A model generated the notes under the pieces. It was not told where the DNA came from. It did not search any database and worked only from the letters and a program-made list of their open reading frames with translations. From Caenispirillum bisanense (GTDB lineage: Bacteria; Pseudomonadota; Alphaproteobacteria; Rhodospirillales; Rhodospirillaceae), in contig NZ_BAAAEP010000022.1 of assembly GCF_039523075.1 (NCBI RefSeq), forward strand, positions 10,595 to 74,594: a DNA stretch of 64,000 nucleotides, read 5' to 3'. A program made the translations under genes and the position numbers. Each line of letters opens with the position of its first letter. Position 1 is the stretch's first letter. This document shows, piece by piece, positions 17,672-25,822 of this stretch.

Positions 17672-17765
17672 TGTGGAGGAATCTCAGGGCTGCTGCCGGA
17701 CTCCGCCGGCCGTCCCTGCCGCATCCCCGGTTGACCCTTTAGTGCCGTTACCCGAAATAGCCCCC

Positions 17766-19685
17766 ATGACCGCCGTCAGCGACCCCACCGTTCCCGCCGT
17801 CCCCGCCGATCCGGTTCCGCCGGAGGAGGCGCCGCTCGCCGTCGTCAATCAGGGCGTGGAGGTCATTGCCGCCACCCTGCGGACGCTGCCGGACAAGCCG
17901 GGCGTCTACCGCATGATGAACGCCCGCGGCGACGTGCTCTATGTCGGCAAGGCGAAAAGCCTGAAGAAGCGCGTGGTGGCCTATACCCGCATCGGCCAGC
18001 TGCCCATGCGGCTGCAGCGCATGGTGACCGAGACGGCGAGCATGGAGATCGTCGTCACCTCCACCGAGGTCGAGGCGCTGCTGCTGGAAAGCAACTACAT
18101 CAAGCGCCTGAAGCCGCGGTACAACATCCTGCTGCGCGACGACAAGAGCTTCCCCTACGTCGTCGTCACCGAGGGGCACGACTATCCGCAGATCGTCAAG
18201 CACCGCGGCGCGCGGTCGCTGAAGGGGCAGTACTTCGGGCCGTTCGCCAGCGCCGGGGCGGTCAACCAGACGCTCGCCCACCTGCAGAAGGCGTTCCTGC
18301 TGCGCTCGTGCTCCGACGCCGTGTTTTCCAGCCGCACCCGGCCGTGCCTGCTGTTCCAGATCAAGCGCTGCTCCGCCCCGTGCGTCGAGCGCATCGGCCG
18401 CGCCCAGTACCGGGAGCTGGTGGAGGAGGCGCGCGCCTTCCTGTCCGGCGAAAGCGCCCGCGTCCAGCAGGCCCTGGCGCAGCGCATGGAGCAGGCGTCG
18501 GAGAACCTGGAGTTCGAGGACGCGGCCATGTACCGCGACCGCATCCGGGCGCTGACCCGCATCCAGGCGCACCAGGAAGTGAACCTGCCCGATGCCGCCG
18601 ATGCCGACGTCATGGCCATCCATCAGGCCGGCGGGCAGGCCTGCGTGCAGGTGTTCTTCTTCCGCACCGGCCAGAACTACGGCAACCGCGCCTATTTCCC
18701 CGCCCACAGCCAGGACGCCACCGCCGGCGAGGTGCTGGAGGCGTTCATCGGCCAGTTCTACGACAACAAGGACCCGCCGAAGGAACTGCTGCTCAGCCAC
18801 CCGCTGCCGCAGGAGATCCTGATGGGCGAGGCGCTGACCGCCAAGGCCGGCCGCCGCGTGCGCATCCATGTGCCGAAGCGGGGCGACCGCGCCGCCATGG
18901 TGGCGACCGCCGAACGCAACGCCCGCGAGGCCCTCGGCCGCCGGCTGGCGGAAAGCTCGGCCCAGCGCAAGCTGCTGGAGGGGGTGGCGGAAGTGTTCGG
19001 CCTCGACCGCACGCCGGAGCGGGTGGAGGTCTACGACAACAGCCACATCCAGGGCACCAATGCGCTTGGCGGCATGATCGTGGCCGGGCCGGAAGGCTTC
19101 ATGAAAAGCGCCTACCGCACCTTCAACATCAAGGGGCCGGTGGCGCCCGGCGACGACTACGCCATGATGCGCGAGGTGCTGACGCGCCGCTTCAAGGCCG
19201 CCCAGCGCGACGATCCCGACCGCGACCGCGGCCAGTGGCCCGACCTGGTGCTGGTGGACGGCGGCCAGGGCCAGCTGACCGTCGCCTGCGAGGTCTTCGC
19301 CGAACTGGGGGTGGAGGACGTCGGGCTGGTGTCCATCGCCAAGGGGCCGGACCGCAACGCCGGCCGCGAGCGCTTCTTCATGGCCGACCGCGAGCCGTTC
19401 CAGCTGCCGCCCAACCACCCGGTGCTGTACTTCCTGCAGCGCCTGCGCGACGAGGCGCACCGATTCGCCATCGGCGGCCACCGGGCGCGGCGGTCGAAGG
19501 ACATCCAGAAGACCGGGCTGGACGACATCGCCGGCATCGGCGCGACGCGCAAGAAGGCCCTGCTGCACCACTTCGGGTCGGCGCGGGCGGTGTCGGAAGC
19601 GGCATTGCAGGATCTCGAAAGCGTCGACGGTATTTCTGCCGCACTTGCCCGCAAGATCTATGATCACTTCCATCCCGAGGGCTGA
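17766..19685 (+). CDS. uvrC: Excinuclease ABC subunit C
   Basis: A 639-residue nuclease of nucleotide excision repair; with UvrA and UvrB it cuts on both sides of the lesion. The N-terminal GIY-YIG domain shows GVYRMMNARGDVLYVGKAKS. A UvrB-interacting UVR motif lies near residue 250 (MEQASENLEFEDAAMYRDRI). The RNase-H-like C-terminal nuclease has YDNSHIQGTNALGGMIV and VLVDGGQGQL, and two helix-hairpin-helix motifs end the protein (LDDIAGIGATRKKALLHHFG). The start at ATG 17766 is approximate: the N-terminus is rich in proline and alanine. pgsA, moaD and moaE follow, an order common in alphaproteobacteria. Confidence 0.96.
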   Translation: MTAVSDPTVPAVPADPVPPEEAPLAVVNQGVEVIAATLRTLPDKPGVYRMMNARGDVLYVGKAKSLKKRVVAYTRIGQLPMRLQRMVTETASMEIVVTSTEVEALLLESNYIKRLKPRYNILLRDDKSFPYVVVTEGHDYPQIVKHRGARSLKGQYFGPFASAGAVNQTLAHLQKAFLLRSCSDAVFSSRTRPCLLFQIKRCSAPCVERIGRAQYRELVEEARAFLSGESARVQQALAQRMEQASENLEFEDAAMYRDRIRALTRIQAHQEVNLPDAADADVMAIHQAGGQACVQVFFFRTGQNYGNRAYFPAHSQDATAGEVLEAFIGQFYDNKDPPKELLLSHPLPQEILMGEALTAKAGRRVRIHVPKRGDRAAMVATAERNAREALGRRLAESSAQRKLLEGVAEVFGLDRTPERVEVYDNSHIQGTNALGGMIVAGPEGFMKSAYRTFNIKGPVAPGDDYAMMREVLTRRFKAAQRDDPDRDRGQWPDLVLVDGGQGQLTVACEVFAELGVEDVGLVSIAKGPDRNAGRERFFMADREPFQLPPNHPVLYFLQRLRDEAHRFAIGGHRARRSKDIQKTGLDDIAGIGATRKKALLHHFGSARAVSEAALQDLESVDGISAALARKIYDHFHPEG

Positions 19686-19745
19686 GGCGGCTAAGATCGC
19701 GCCGCCTCCATCCCTTGCCGCTCGCTGTTTAGAAGGACCGGGTCG

Positions 19746-20393
19746 TTGTATACCCTGCCGAACATCCTGACCTTGTCGCGCATCCTGGCGATTCCGGCGG
19801 TGGTGGCGCTGTTCTACATCCCCGGCCCGGTGTCGCAGTGGATCGCCTGTGCCCTGTTCGTGGCCGCCGCCGTCACCGACTGGTTCGACGGCTGGCTGGC
19901 GCGGCGGTGGAACCAGGTCAGTTCCCTCGGCCGCTTCCTCGACCCCATCGCCGACAAGCTGCTGGTGGCCGCCGTGCTGCTGATGCTGGTCGGCTTCGAC
20001 GGCCTGTCGACCTGGAGCTACCTGCCGGCGGTGGTCATCCTGTGCCGCGAGATCCTGGTGTCCGGCCTGCGCGAGTTCCTGGCCGAGATCCAGGTCAGCG
20101 TGCCCGTCACCAAGCTCGCCAAGTGGAAGACCACCTTCCAGCTGGTCGCCCTGACGCTGCTGATCCTCGGCGATTCGGCGCCGTGGGGCGTGCCGGCGGG
20201 GCTGGCTGGCGAGGTGGCGCTGTGGATCGCGGCGCTGATGACCGTGGTCACCGGCTGGGACTACATGACCCACGGCCTGTTCCACATGAAGGAAACCGAC
20301 CGCCGCCGCGCCGAGGCCGAAGCGGAGGCCGACCGTGCCGCTGCTGACCGCGCCGCCGCCGCCAACGACCTGCACCGGGAGGCCGGCGAATGA
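19746..20393 (+). CDS. pgsA: CDP-diacylglycerol--glycerol-3-phosphate 3-phosphatidyltransferase
   Basis: A 215-residue inner-membrane enzyme making phosphatidylglycerol phosphate, the first step to phosphatidylglycerol and cardiolipin. The CDP-alcohol phosphotransferase motif D-G-x2-A-R-x8-G-x3-D-x3-D is complete in DWFDGWLARRW and LGRFLDPIADK. Four or more hydrophobic helices follow, with a charged alanine/arginine-rich tail. The start is a TTG at 19746, where the typical MYTLPNILTLSRI N-terminus begins. The stop overlaps moaD by four bases. Confidence 0.95.
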   Translation: MYTLPNILTLSRILAIPAVVALFYIPGPVSQWIACALFVAAAVTDWFDGWLARRWNQVSSLGRFLDPIADKLLVAAVLLMLVGFDGLSTWSYLPAVVILCREILVSGLREFLAEIQVSVPVTKLAKWKTTFQLVALTLLILGDSAPWGVPAGLAGEVALWIAALMTVVTGWDYMTHGLFHMKETDRRRAEAEAEADRAAADRAAAANDLHREAGE

Positions 20394-20644
20394 TCACCGT
20401 GCTCTATTTCGCCTGGCTGCGCGACGGCATCGGCACCGGCCGCGAGGAGGTGGCGCCGCCGCCCGAGGTCGCCACCGTCGGCACCCTGCTGGGCTGGCTC
20501 GCCGGCCGCTCCGCCGGTCACGGCAAGGCGCTGGCCGATCCGGCCCGCCTGCGTTGCGCCGTCAACCAGGACTATGCCGGCCTGGACGCGCCGGTGAAGG
20601 CCGGCGACGAAGTGGCCTTCTTCCCGCCCGTCACCGGCGGCTGA
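20390..20644 (+). CDS. moaD: Molybdopterin synthase small subunit (sulfur carrier)
   Basis: An 84-residue ubiquitin-fold sulfur carrier ending in the required Gly-Gly (FFPPVTGG). Its C-terminal glycine is thiocarboxylated after adenylation by a MoeB-type enzyme (a candidate lies at 12.5 kb) and donates sulfur to precursor Z. The ATG overlaps the pgsA stop as ATGA. moaE follows after 22 bases. Confidence 0.95.
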   Translation: MITVLYFAWLRDGIGTGREEVAPPPEVATVGTLLGWLAGRSAGHGKALADPARLRCAVNQDYAGLDAPVKAGDEVAFFPPVTGG

Positions 20645-20666
20645 GCGACAGGGGAGGGCGGCGGCC

Positions 20667-21128
20667 ATGATCCGGGTGCAGCGCGAGGATTTCGACCCCG
20701 GCGCCGAGATGGCGTCGTTCTGCGCCGGCGATGCCTCGGTGGGGGCGGTGGCGAGCTTCCTCGGCCTGGTGCGCGCCGACAAGAGCGCCGGCGGCGACTC
20801 GGCGGTGGCGGCCATGACCCTGGAACACTACCCCGGCATGACCGAGCGCCAACTGGAGGCCATCGAGCAGGAAGCCCGCCGCCGCTGGCCGCTGATCGAC
20901 GTGCGCGTCATCCACCGCTACGGCCGGCTGGAGCCGGGCGACCGCATCGTGCTGGTGCTGACCGCCAGCGCCCACCGGCAGGCGGCGTTCGACGCCTGCG
21001 CCTTCCTGATGGACTGGCTGAAGACCAAGGCGCCGTTCTGGAAGCTGGAAGAAACCGCCGACGGCCGCCGCTGGGTGGAGGCCAAGGCCAGCGACGATGC
21101 CGCCGCCGACCGCTGGACCGACGGCTGA
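20667..21128 (+). CDS. moaE: Molybdopterin synthase catalytic subunit
   Basis: A 153-residue subunit that binds precursor Z and, with MoaD, inserts the two dithiolene sulfurs. Family motifs are visible: GAVASFLGLVR near residue 27, LEHYPGM (about 51-57), HRYGRLEPGD (about 80), and KTKAPFWKLE near the C-terminus with the active-site lysines. ATG 20667 follows a GGGAGGG ribosome binding site. It ends the uvrC-pgsA-moaD-moaE run and converges with an AraC-type regulator four bases later. Confidence 0.95.
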   Translation: MIRVQREDFDPGAEMASFCAGDASVGAVASFLGLVRADKSAGGDSAVAAMTLEHYPGMTERQLEAIEQEARRRWPLIDVRVIHRYGRLEPGDRIVLVLTASAHRQAAFDACAFLMDWLKTKAPFWKLEETADGRRWVEAKASDDAAADRWTDG

Positions 21129-21132
21129 CGAC

Positions 21133-21957
21133 TTACTCCGCCGCCGCCCGCACCGAGGCGCGGCCGAAGCGCTTCGGCGTTTCGCCGAAGGCGCGCTTGA
21201 AGGCGGCGATGAAGGCCGAGACGCTGTCGTAGCCGAGGTCGAAGGCGACGATGGACACCGGCACCCCTTCCTCCAGCCGCGGCACCGCCGTCAGCAGGCG
21301 CAGCCGGCGCTGCCAAGCGTCGAAGCCCATGCCGGTCTCGGCGCCGAAGCGGCGGGTGAAGGTGCGGCGGCTCATGGTCGCCAGGGCGGCGGCGCCGTCC
21401 ACGTCCAGCGGCTCGGCCGGGGCCGACCACACCCGCCGGGCCACCCGGCGCAGGCGCGGGTCGGCGGGGTCGGGCAGGGCGAAGCCGCTGACGCGGGCGC
21501 GGCCGATCTCGTCCAGCAGCAGGGTGGTGGTGGCCTCGCGCCGCGCCGAGTCGGCGGGCTCGCCGCCGAGGGCGGTGACCAGGGCGCGCAGCAGCGGTGT
21601 CGCTTCCATCACCCGGCAGCGGTCGCCGAAGGGGGCGGCGCGCTGGGCGTCGATCTCCACCGTCTGCATCACTGCCCGGCCGCTGCCGGTCAGCGATGCC
21701 TGCACGGTGCCGGCGGGAATGAAGACGCCGCAGCCCTGCGGCACCACCCAGGTGGCGGCATCGCTGACCAGGGTGCACGATCCGCCGGTGGCGACCTGAT
21801 AACAGGCGCGCAGCACCGCCTGGCCCAGCGGCTGCCAGCCGTGGCGTTCCAGGGTCTGCACCTTGACGACCACCGGATCGACCTCCGCCGGGCGCTCCGG
21901 CAGGTCGGTCGCGGCGGGCTCAGTCATCAGTTCCATGGCGAGGATCTTTGGCGTCAT
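21133..21957 (-). CDS. AraC-family transcriptional regulator
   Basis: A 274-residue regulator. The N-terminal part (about residues 25-110) looks like a cupin-type effector domain (WVVPQGCGVFIPAG). The C-terminal 100 residues are the double helix-turn-helix: AALATMSRRTFTRRFGAETG, then VSIVAFDLGYDSVSAFIAAFKRAFGETPKRF. ATG 21957 is chosen; starts at 21936 and, with an AAGG upstream, at 22041 are also possible. It is divergent from a second AraC regulator, with about 170 bases between them that contain half of the TGGCCCTT motif (21998-21991). Targets are unknown. Confidence 0.85.
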   Translation of the reverse strand: MTPKILAMELMTEPAATDLPERPAEVDPVVVKVQTLERHGWQPLGQAVLRACYQVATGGSCTLVSDAATWVVPQGCGVFIPAGTVQASLTGSGRAVMQTVEIDAQRAAPFGDRCRVMEATPLLRALVTALGGEPADSARREATTTLLLDEIGRARVSGFALPDPADPRLRRVARRVWSAPAEPLDVDGAAALATMSRRTFTRRFGAETGMGFDAWQRRLRLLTAVPRLEEGVPVSIVAFDLGYDSVSAFIAAFKRAFGETPKRFGRASVRAAAE

Positions 21958-22127
21958 ACCTTGATCGTAGGGAGCCCGGAGGCTAGCGAAAAGGGCCACT
22001 TGGGACAGGTTTCTTGTCATTCCAAGGTCCGATACTACCATAATACCTTAGCCGAAGGCGGCCAAGTCCGCCACGGGCTGCAACGGGGTACAAGACCCGC
22101 CGCCGCATCCGCGCTAGGCTGTCCGTC

Positions 22128-23003
22128 ATGAGCCTTCAGCCTGCTGCCGCCCCTGTCGAGCACAGCCGCTTCTGGCGCCACCCGGCGGCGCCGGGGTGCG
22201 AGTTCTTTGCCGCCAGCTTCACCCACCATGCCTTCGCCCGCCACGCCCACGACGAATGTCTGGTGGGGGTGGTGGAGTCGGGTGTCGAGTCGTTCAATTG
22301 CCGCGGCAGCCACTGGCTGGCGACCCGCGACCACCTGCTGACCACCAACCCCGGCGACATCCACGACGGCAGTGCCGGCGCCCCCGGCGGCTATCGCTAC
22401 CGGGTGCTCTATCTCGATCCGCCGCTGCTGGAGGAGGTGCTGCGCGATGCCGCCGGCCGCCCCGGCAGCGATCGCACCGCCATGCCCTTCTACCGCCAGC
22501 CGGTCACCCCCGATCCGCAGCTGGCCGAGGCGCTGCGGCGGGTGCTGCCGGCCTTCGACGGCGATCATGCCGCGCCGGGCACCACGCTCGGCCGGCAGAC
22601 GGCGCTGCTCGGCGTGCTGGCGGCGGTGTTCGGGCGCCATGCCGGCGTGGTGACCGACGCGCCGGCGCCCGATGCGCCCCGCCAGGTGCGGCGGGCGATG
22701 GAGTTCATGGCCGCCAACCTGGAGGCCGACCTGTCGCTGGAGGATGTGGCGGCGGTGGCGGGCCTGTCGCGGTTCCAGCTGGTGCGGGCCTTCCGCCGCG
22801 CCACCGGCTGCACGCCGCACGCCTACCTGATGGAACGGCGGCTGGCGGCGGCCAAGGCGCGGCTGCGGGCCGGCGAGCCGCCGGCCCAGGTGGCGGCGGC
22901 GGTGGGGCTGTATGACCAGCCCCACTTCACCCGCCGCTTCAAGCGGCTGTACGGCATCACGCCGGGCGCCTATCAGGCCGGCGTGCGCTCCGGCCGGGGG
23001 TGA
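22128..23003 (+). CDS. AraC-family transcriptional regulator
   Basis: A 291-residue regulator of the cupin-AraC layout. The effector domain has a histidine-rich strand (HHAFARHAHDECLVGVV) and TTNPGDIHDG, typical of AraC_binding cupins. The DNA-binding half contains LEDVAAVAGLSRFQLVRAF and YDQPHFTRRFKRLYGITPGAY. Such regulators often control an adjacent transporter or enzyme, but the next gene converges on it, its 3' end overlapping this one by about 30 bases. The target is therefore not evident. Confidence 0.88.
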   Translation: MSLQPAAAPVEHSRFWRHPAAPGCEFFAASFTHHAFARHAHDECLVGVVESGVESFNCRGSHWLATRDHLLTTNPGDIHDGSAGAPGGYRYRVLYLDPPLLEEVLRDAAGRPGSDRTAMPFYRQPVTPDPQLAEALRRVLPAFDGDHAAPGTTLGRQTALLGVLAAVFGRHAGVVTDAPAPDAPRQVRRAMEFMAANLEADLSLEDVAAVAGLSRFQLVRAFRRATGCTPHAYLMERRLAAAKARLRAGEPPAQVAAAVGLYDQPHFTRRFKRLYGITPGAYQAGVRSGRG

Positions 23004-23452
23004 GCGGCGGCAGCGGCGGCGATCTCCGCCCGCACCTGCATGAGCAGCCGCCCCAGTTCGTTGCGGCCACCGGCACGGGTGACGCCCCAGAAGGTGTCGC
23101 CGAAGACGTTGCGGTTGACGATCTCCGCCGTGCCGGTGGCGATCAGGCGGCGGCCGAGGGCGGGAATGGCGAACTTCTCCCGCAGCAGGGCGAGCATGAT
23201 GTCGCTCTTCACCGCCTCCCAGTCGTGCCGCAGGGCCACCTGCATGCCGCGCATCTTCGATTCGTCGGCACCGCAGGTCTCGAAGGCGCGGCGGGCGTCG
23301 CGGTCGAGGGTCTTGGCGGCCTGGAAGGCGTTCTCGACGGTGACGTAAAGGGCGCCGTCCATCTCCACCGGCGAGGGGAAGAAGTTGGACAGCCAGAAAT
23401 GGTCGCCGGCGAAGTCGGTGATGGCGGCGGGGGCGGTATCGGTCAGGCTCAT
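22973..23452 (-). CDS. NADAR-domain protein (YbiA/RibX-type N-glycosidase)
   Basis: A 159-residue NADAR-family protein. Key family elements are FWLSNFFPSPVEM near residue 20, VENAFQAAKT, and the C-terminal DTFWGV, AGGRNELGRLLM. Known members hydrolyse damaged riboflavin intermediates, and some remove ADP-ribose from nucleobases. The ATG overlaps the stop of the upstream hydrolase gene by four bases. The 3' end overlaps the convergent AraC gene by 31 bases, an unusual antisense overlap but one supported by good coding sequence on both strands. Confidence 0.88.
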   Translation of the reverse strand: MSLTDTAPAAITDFAGDHFWLSNFFPSPVEMDGALYVTVENAFQAAKTLDRDARRAFETCGADESKMRGMQVALRHDWEAVKSDIMLALLREKFAIPALGRRLIATGTAEIVNRNVFGDTFWGVTRAGGRNELGRLLMQVRAEIAAAAAAHPRPERTPA

Positions 23453-24246
23453 GGGTCCACCGCCTCCAGCAGGGCGTCGAGGGTGCGGGTGAGGCGGGCG
23501 AGGTCGGCGTCGGACGACAGCCGATGGTCGCCGCCCTTCACCAGGATCACCTCCACATCGTCGCTTTCCGCCTTGTCCTGGATGTGCAGGGCGGTCTGCC
23601 ACGGGACGGAGGTGTCGCGCTGGCCGTGGATCAGGCGGATGGGGCAGCGAATCGGCAGCGTCGGGTCGCGCAGCACCAGCCGGTGGCGGCCGTCCTCGAT
23701 GAGGGCGCGGCCGATGACGTAGGGCTCTTCCGAGTATTCCGACGGTTCCTCGATGTAGCCGCGGCGTTCCAGTTCCGCCTTCTGGGCGTCGGTGAAGGAC
23801 GGCCACATGAGGTCTTCGGTGAAGTCGGGCGCCGCCGCGATGCCCACCAGCCCGGCCACCCGTTCGGGCCGCGCCAGGGCCGCCAGCAGCATCAGCCAGC
23901 CGCCCATGGACGAGCCGACCAGCACCTGCGGCCCGTCCGTCAGGGCGTCGAGCACGGCGGCGGTGTCTTCCGCCCAGCGGCCGATGCTGCCGTCGACGAA
24001 GCGGCCCGACGACAGGCCGTGGCCGTACTGGTCGAAGCGCAGGAAGGCGCGGCCGGACTTGCGGCAATGCGCTTCCAGGTGTAGAGCCTTGCCGCCGTCC
24101 ATGTCGGACATCAGCCCGTGCAGGAAGACGACGCCGGTCCGCCCCTGCATGGACGGTGCGGCCTCGGTCTTGTGGTAGGCGATGGACGCGCCGTCGCGGC
24201 GTGCTAGAGTGCGCGGCGCAGCACGGGCGGACATGTCTTCGGACAT
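23449..24246 (-). CDS. Alpha/beta hydrolase
   Basis: A 265-residue serine hydrolase. The oxyanion-hole strand is VVFLHGLMSDMDGG, and the nucleophile elbow is VGSSMGGW (Ser about residue 113). An Asp in LIHGQRDTSVPW and the final His in KGGDHRLSS complete the triad. The layout resembles ABHD10-like thioesterases and carboxylesterases. No signal peptide is present. The start lies only 50 bases from the divergent glycosyltransferase start. It is translationally coupled to the NADAR gene; a joint function is not obvious. Confidence 0.88.
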   Translation of the reverse strand: MSEDMSARAAPRTLARRDGASIAYHKTEAAPSMQGRTGVVFLHGLMSDMDGGKALHLEAHCRKSGRAFLRFDQYGHGLSSGRFVDGSIGRWAEDTAAVLDALTDGPQVLVGSSMGGWLMLLAALARPERVAGLVGIAAAPDFTEDLMWPSFTDAQKAELERRGYIEEPSEYSEEPYVIGRALIEDGRHRLVLRDPTLPIRCPIRLIHGQRDTSVPWQTALHIQDKAESDDVEVILVKGGDHRLSSDADLARLTRTLDALLEAVDP

Positions 24247-24296
24247 GGGACCAGCTCGCTCCTTCCTTCTTTCTTCGACAGTATTCGGACCCCGCG

Positions 24297-25502
24297 GTGA
24301 ACGCCGACAGTATCACCTCCGCCGCCCTCGACCAAACCGGCGACGCGCCCCCCACCATCCTGCAGGTCCTGCCCCGCCTCGATACCGGCGGGGTGGAGCG
24401 CGGCACGGTGGAAATCGCCGAAGGCATCGTGCAGGCCGGCGGCCGCGCCCTGGTCGCCAGCGAAGGCGGCCGCATGGTGCGCGAGCTGACCCGCGTCGGC
24501 GCCGAACACGTCACCCTGCCGCTGGCGTCGAAGAAGCCGTGGGTGATGCGGCGCAACGTCGATCGCCTGAAGGCGCTGATCACCGAACGCGACGTCAAGC
24601 TGGTGCATGCCCGCTCCCGCGCCCCGGCGTGGAGCGCCCGTGCCGCCGCCCGGGCGCTGGGTGTGCCCTTCGTCACCACCTTCCACGGCACCTACAACCT
24701 GGGTCCGTTTGGCCTCAAGCGGGCCTACAACGCCGTCATGGCCGACGGCGACCGGGTGATCGCCATTTCCGAGTTCATCCGCAACCACATCGCCCGCGTC
24801 TACGGCGTCAGCGGCGAGCGGGTGACGGTGATCCACCGCGGCGTCGACTTCAGCCGCTTCGACCCCGACCGCGTCAGCCAGGAACGCATGATCCAGCTGG
24901 TGCAGCGCTGGCGCCTGCCCGACGGCGTGCCGGTGATCGTGCTGCCCGGCCGCCTGACCCGCTGGAAGGGCCAGGAAGTGCTGATCCGGGCGCTGGCCAA
25001 GGTGCAGCACCGGCCGGTGCGGGCGCTGCTGGTGGGCTCCGACCAGGGCCGCACCGGCTACCGCGACGAGTTGCAGGCGCTGATCGAGCGGCTGGGCCTG
25101 ACCGATACCGTGCATCTGGTCGGCGACTGCGACGACATGCCGGCGGCCTACAAGCTGGCCGACGTGGTGGTATCGGCCTCCACCGACCCGGAAGCCTTCG
25201 GCCGCGTGGTCGCCGAGGGCTCCGCCATGGGCCGGCCGGTGATCGCGCCCAACCACGGCGCGGCGCCGGAAATCGTCGCCCCCGGCGGCCAGACCGGCTG
25301 GCTGTTCTGGCCGGAAAGCGCCGACGACCTCGCCCGCGCCCTCGACGAAGCCCTGGCCCTGACGGCGGAACAGCGCGAGGCCCTGAAGGACCGCGCCATC
25401 GCCCGCGTGAAGGCGGAGTTCAGCAAGGAACGCATGGTCGACCGCACGCTGGCCGTCTACCAGGACCTGCTGGGTCTGGACTCGGCGGGCGGAAAGCCCT
25501 AG
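24297..25502 (+). CDS. Glycosyltransferase family 4
   Basis: A 401-residue GT-B glycosyltransferase, probably acting on lipopolysaccharide or another envelope glycan in the cytoplasm. The N-terminal acceptor domain starts with ILQVLPRLDTGGVERG, a common GT4 opening. The donor domain has PGRLTRWKGQEVLIRAL and the EX7E region STDPEAFGRVVAEGSAMGRPV. GTG 24297 is chosen as the start nearest this opening; the frame stays open upstream into the divergent gene. Sugar donor and acceptor are unknown. A terminator-like hairpin overlaps its stop. Confidence 0.9.
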   Translation: MNADSITSAALDQTGDAPPTILQVLPRLDTGGVERGTVEIAEGIVQAGGRALVASEGGRMVRELTRVGAEHVTLPLASKKPWVMRRNVDRLKALITERDVKLVHARSRAPAWSARAAARALGVPFVTTFHGTYNLGPFGLKRAYNAVMADGDRVIAISEFIRNHIARVYGVSGERVTVIHRGVDFSRFDPDRVSQERMIQLVQRWRLPDGVPVIVLPGRLTRWKGQEVLIRALAKVQHRPVRALLVGSDQGRTGYRDELQALIERLGLTDTVHLVGDCDDMPAAYKLADVVVSASTDPEAFGRVVAEGSAMGRPVIAPNHGAAPEIVAPGGQTGWLFWPESADDLARALDEALALTAEQREALKDRAIARVKAEFSKERMVDRTLAVYQDLLGLDSAGGKP

Positions 25503-25517
25503 GTTTGGGGCGTTTCC
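25491..25517 (+). terminator. Possible terminator at the end of the glycosyltransferase gene
   Basis: GGAAA-GCCC (25491-25499) can pair with GGGC-g-TTTCC (25508-25517) with one bulged base; the structure includes the stop codon of the glycosyltransferase. Only a broken T-tract follows, so efficiency is uncertain. Confidence 0.35.
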
Positions 25518-25822
25518 TTCCTTCCGAACGGACAGAGCCTGCTCCCGTGCACCCCGTGGCCCCCCTGACGAGCGACCTTCGTCGCAGCCTTCGCGCCGGC
25601 ATCCCCGGTGGCGGGGTGGCCACGCGAACTATGGGCACGGGTGTGGTTCGCGCCGCGTGAGCCTCTCCGCGGCCGGGGTTCGCCTCCCGCCCATCCGCCA
25701 TACCTCCGGCGCCGCCTGCTGCGCCCGCCGCTGCCGTGCCCGTCGTGGACCGCAGGCGGCTTGATCAGTGGGCGATTCCCTGTAGATTTCGACCCTCCAC
25801 CGAGGAAGAAGAGTTCATCGCC
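25503..25822 (+). promoter_or_regulatory. Leader region of thrS (320 bases)
   Basis: No gene is supported here. Two hairpins are visible: CCCCG-GTGG-CGGGG (25603-25616), and CGCGAAC (25623-25629) with GTTCGCG (25646-25652). A purine-rich ribosome binding site, GAGGAAGAAGAG, ends ten bases before ATG 25823. Threonyl-tRNA synthetase controls its own mRNA in E. coli through tRNA-like hairpins; whether these hairpins serve that purpose here is unknown. Confidence 0.35.

Larger units (their letters stand above)
17319..17765. other. Intergenic region folB-uvrC (447 bases)
   Basis: No gene is supported here; the open frames covering it have poor composition. It contains a short terminator-like hairpin at 17435-17452, a GATCC-type inverted repeat near 17394-17410, and an inverted repeat built on a DnaA-box-like sequence at 17651-17671. 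The uvrC promoter is probably in the last 100 bases. Confidence 0.5.

Noticed and set aside
17319..17765. Chromosome origin suggested by TTATCCACA
   Set aside because: Only one exact box and one partial match, no AT-rich unwinding region, and none of the usual origin neighbours.
17748..20375. An 875-codon open frame antisense to uvrC-pgsA
   Set aside because: It mirrors well-supported genes in a GC-rich genome, where antisense frames stay open by chance. Its translation is His/Gln/Gly-rich with no family motifs.
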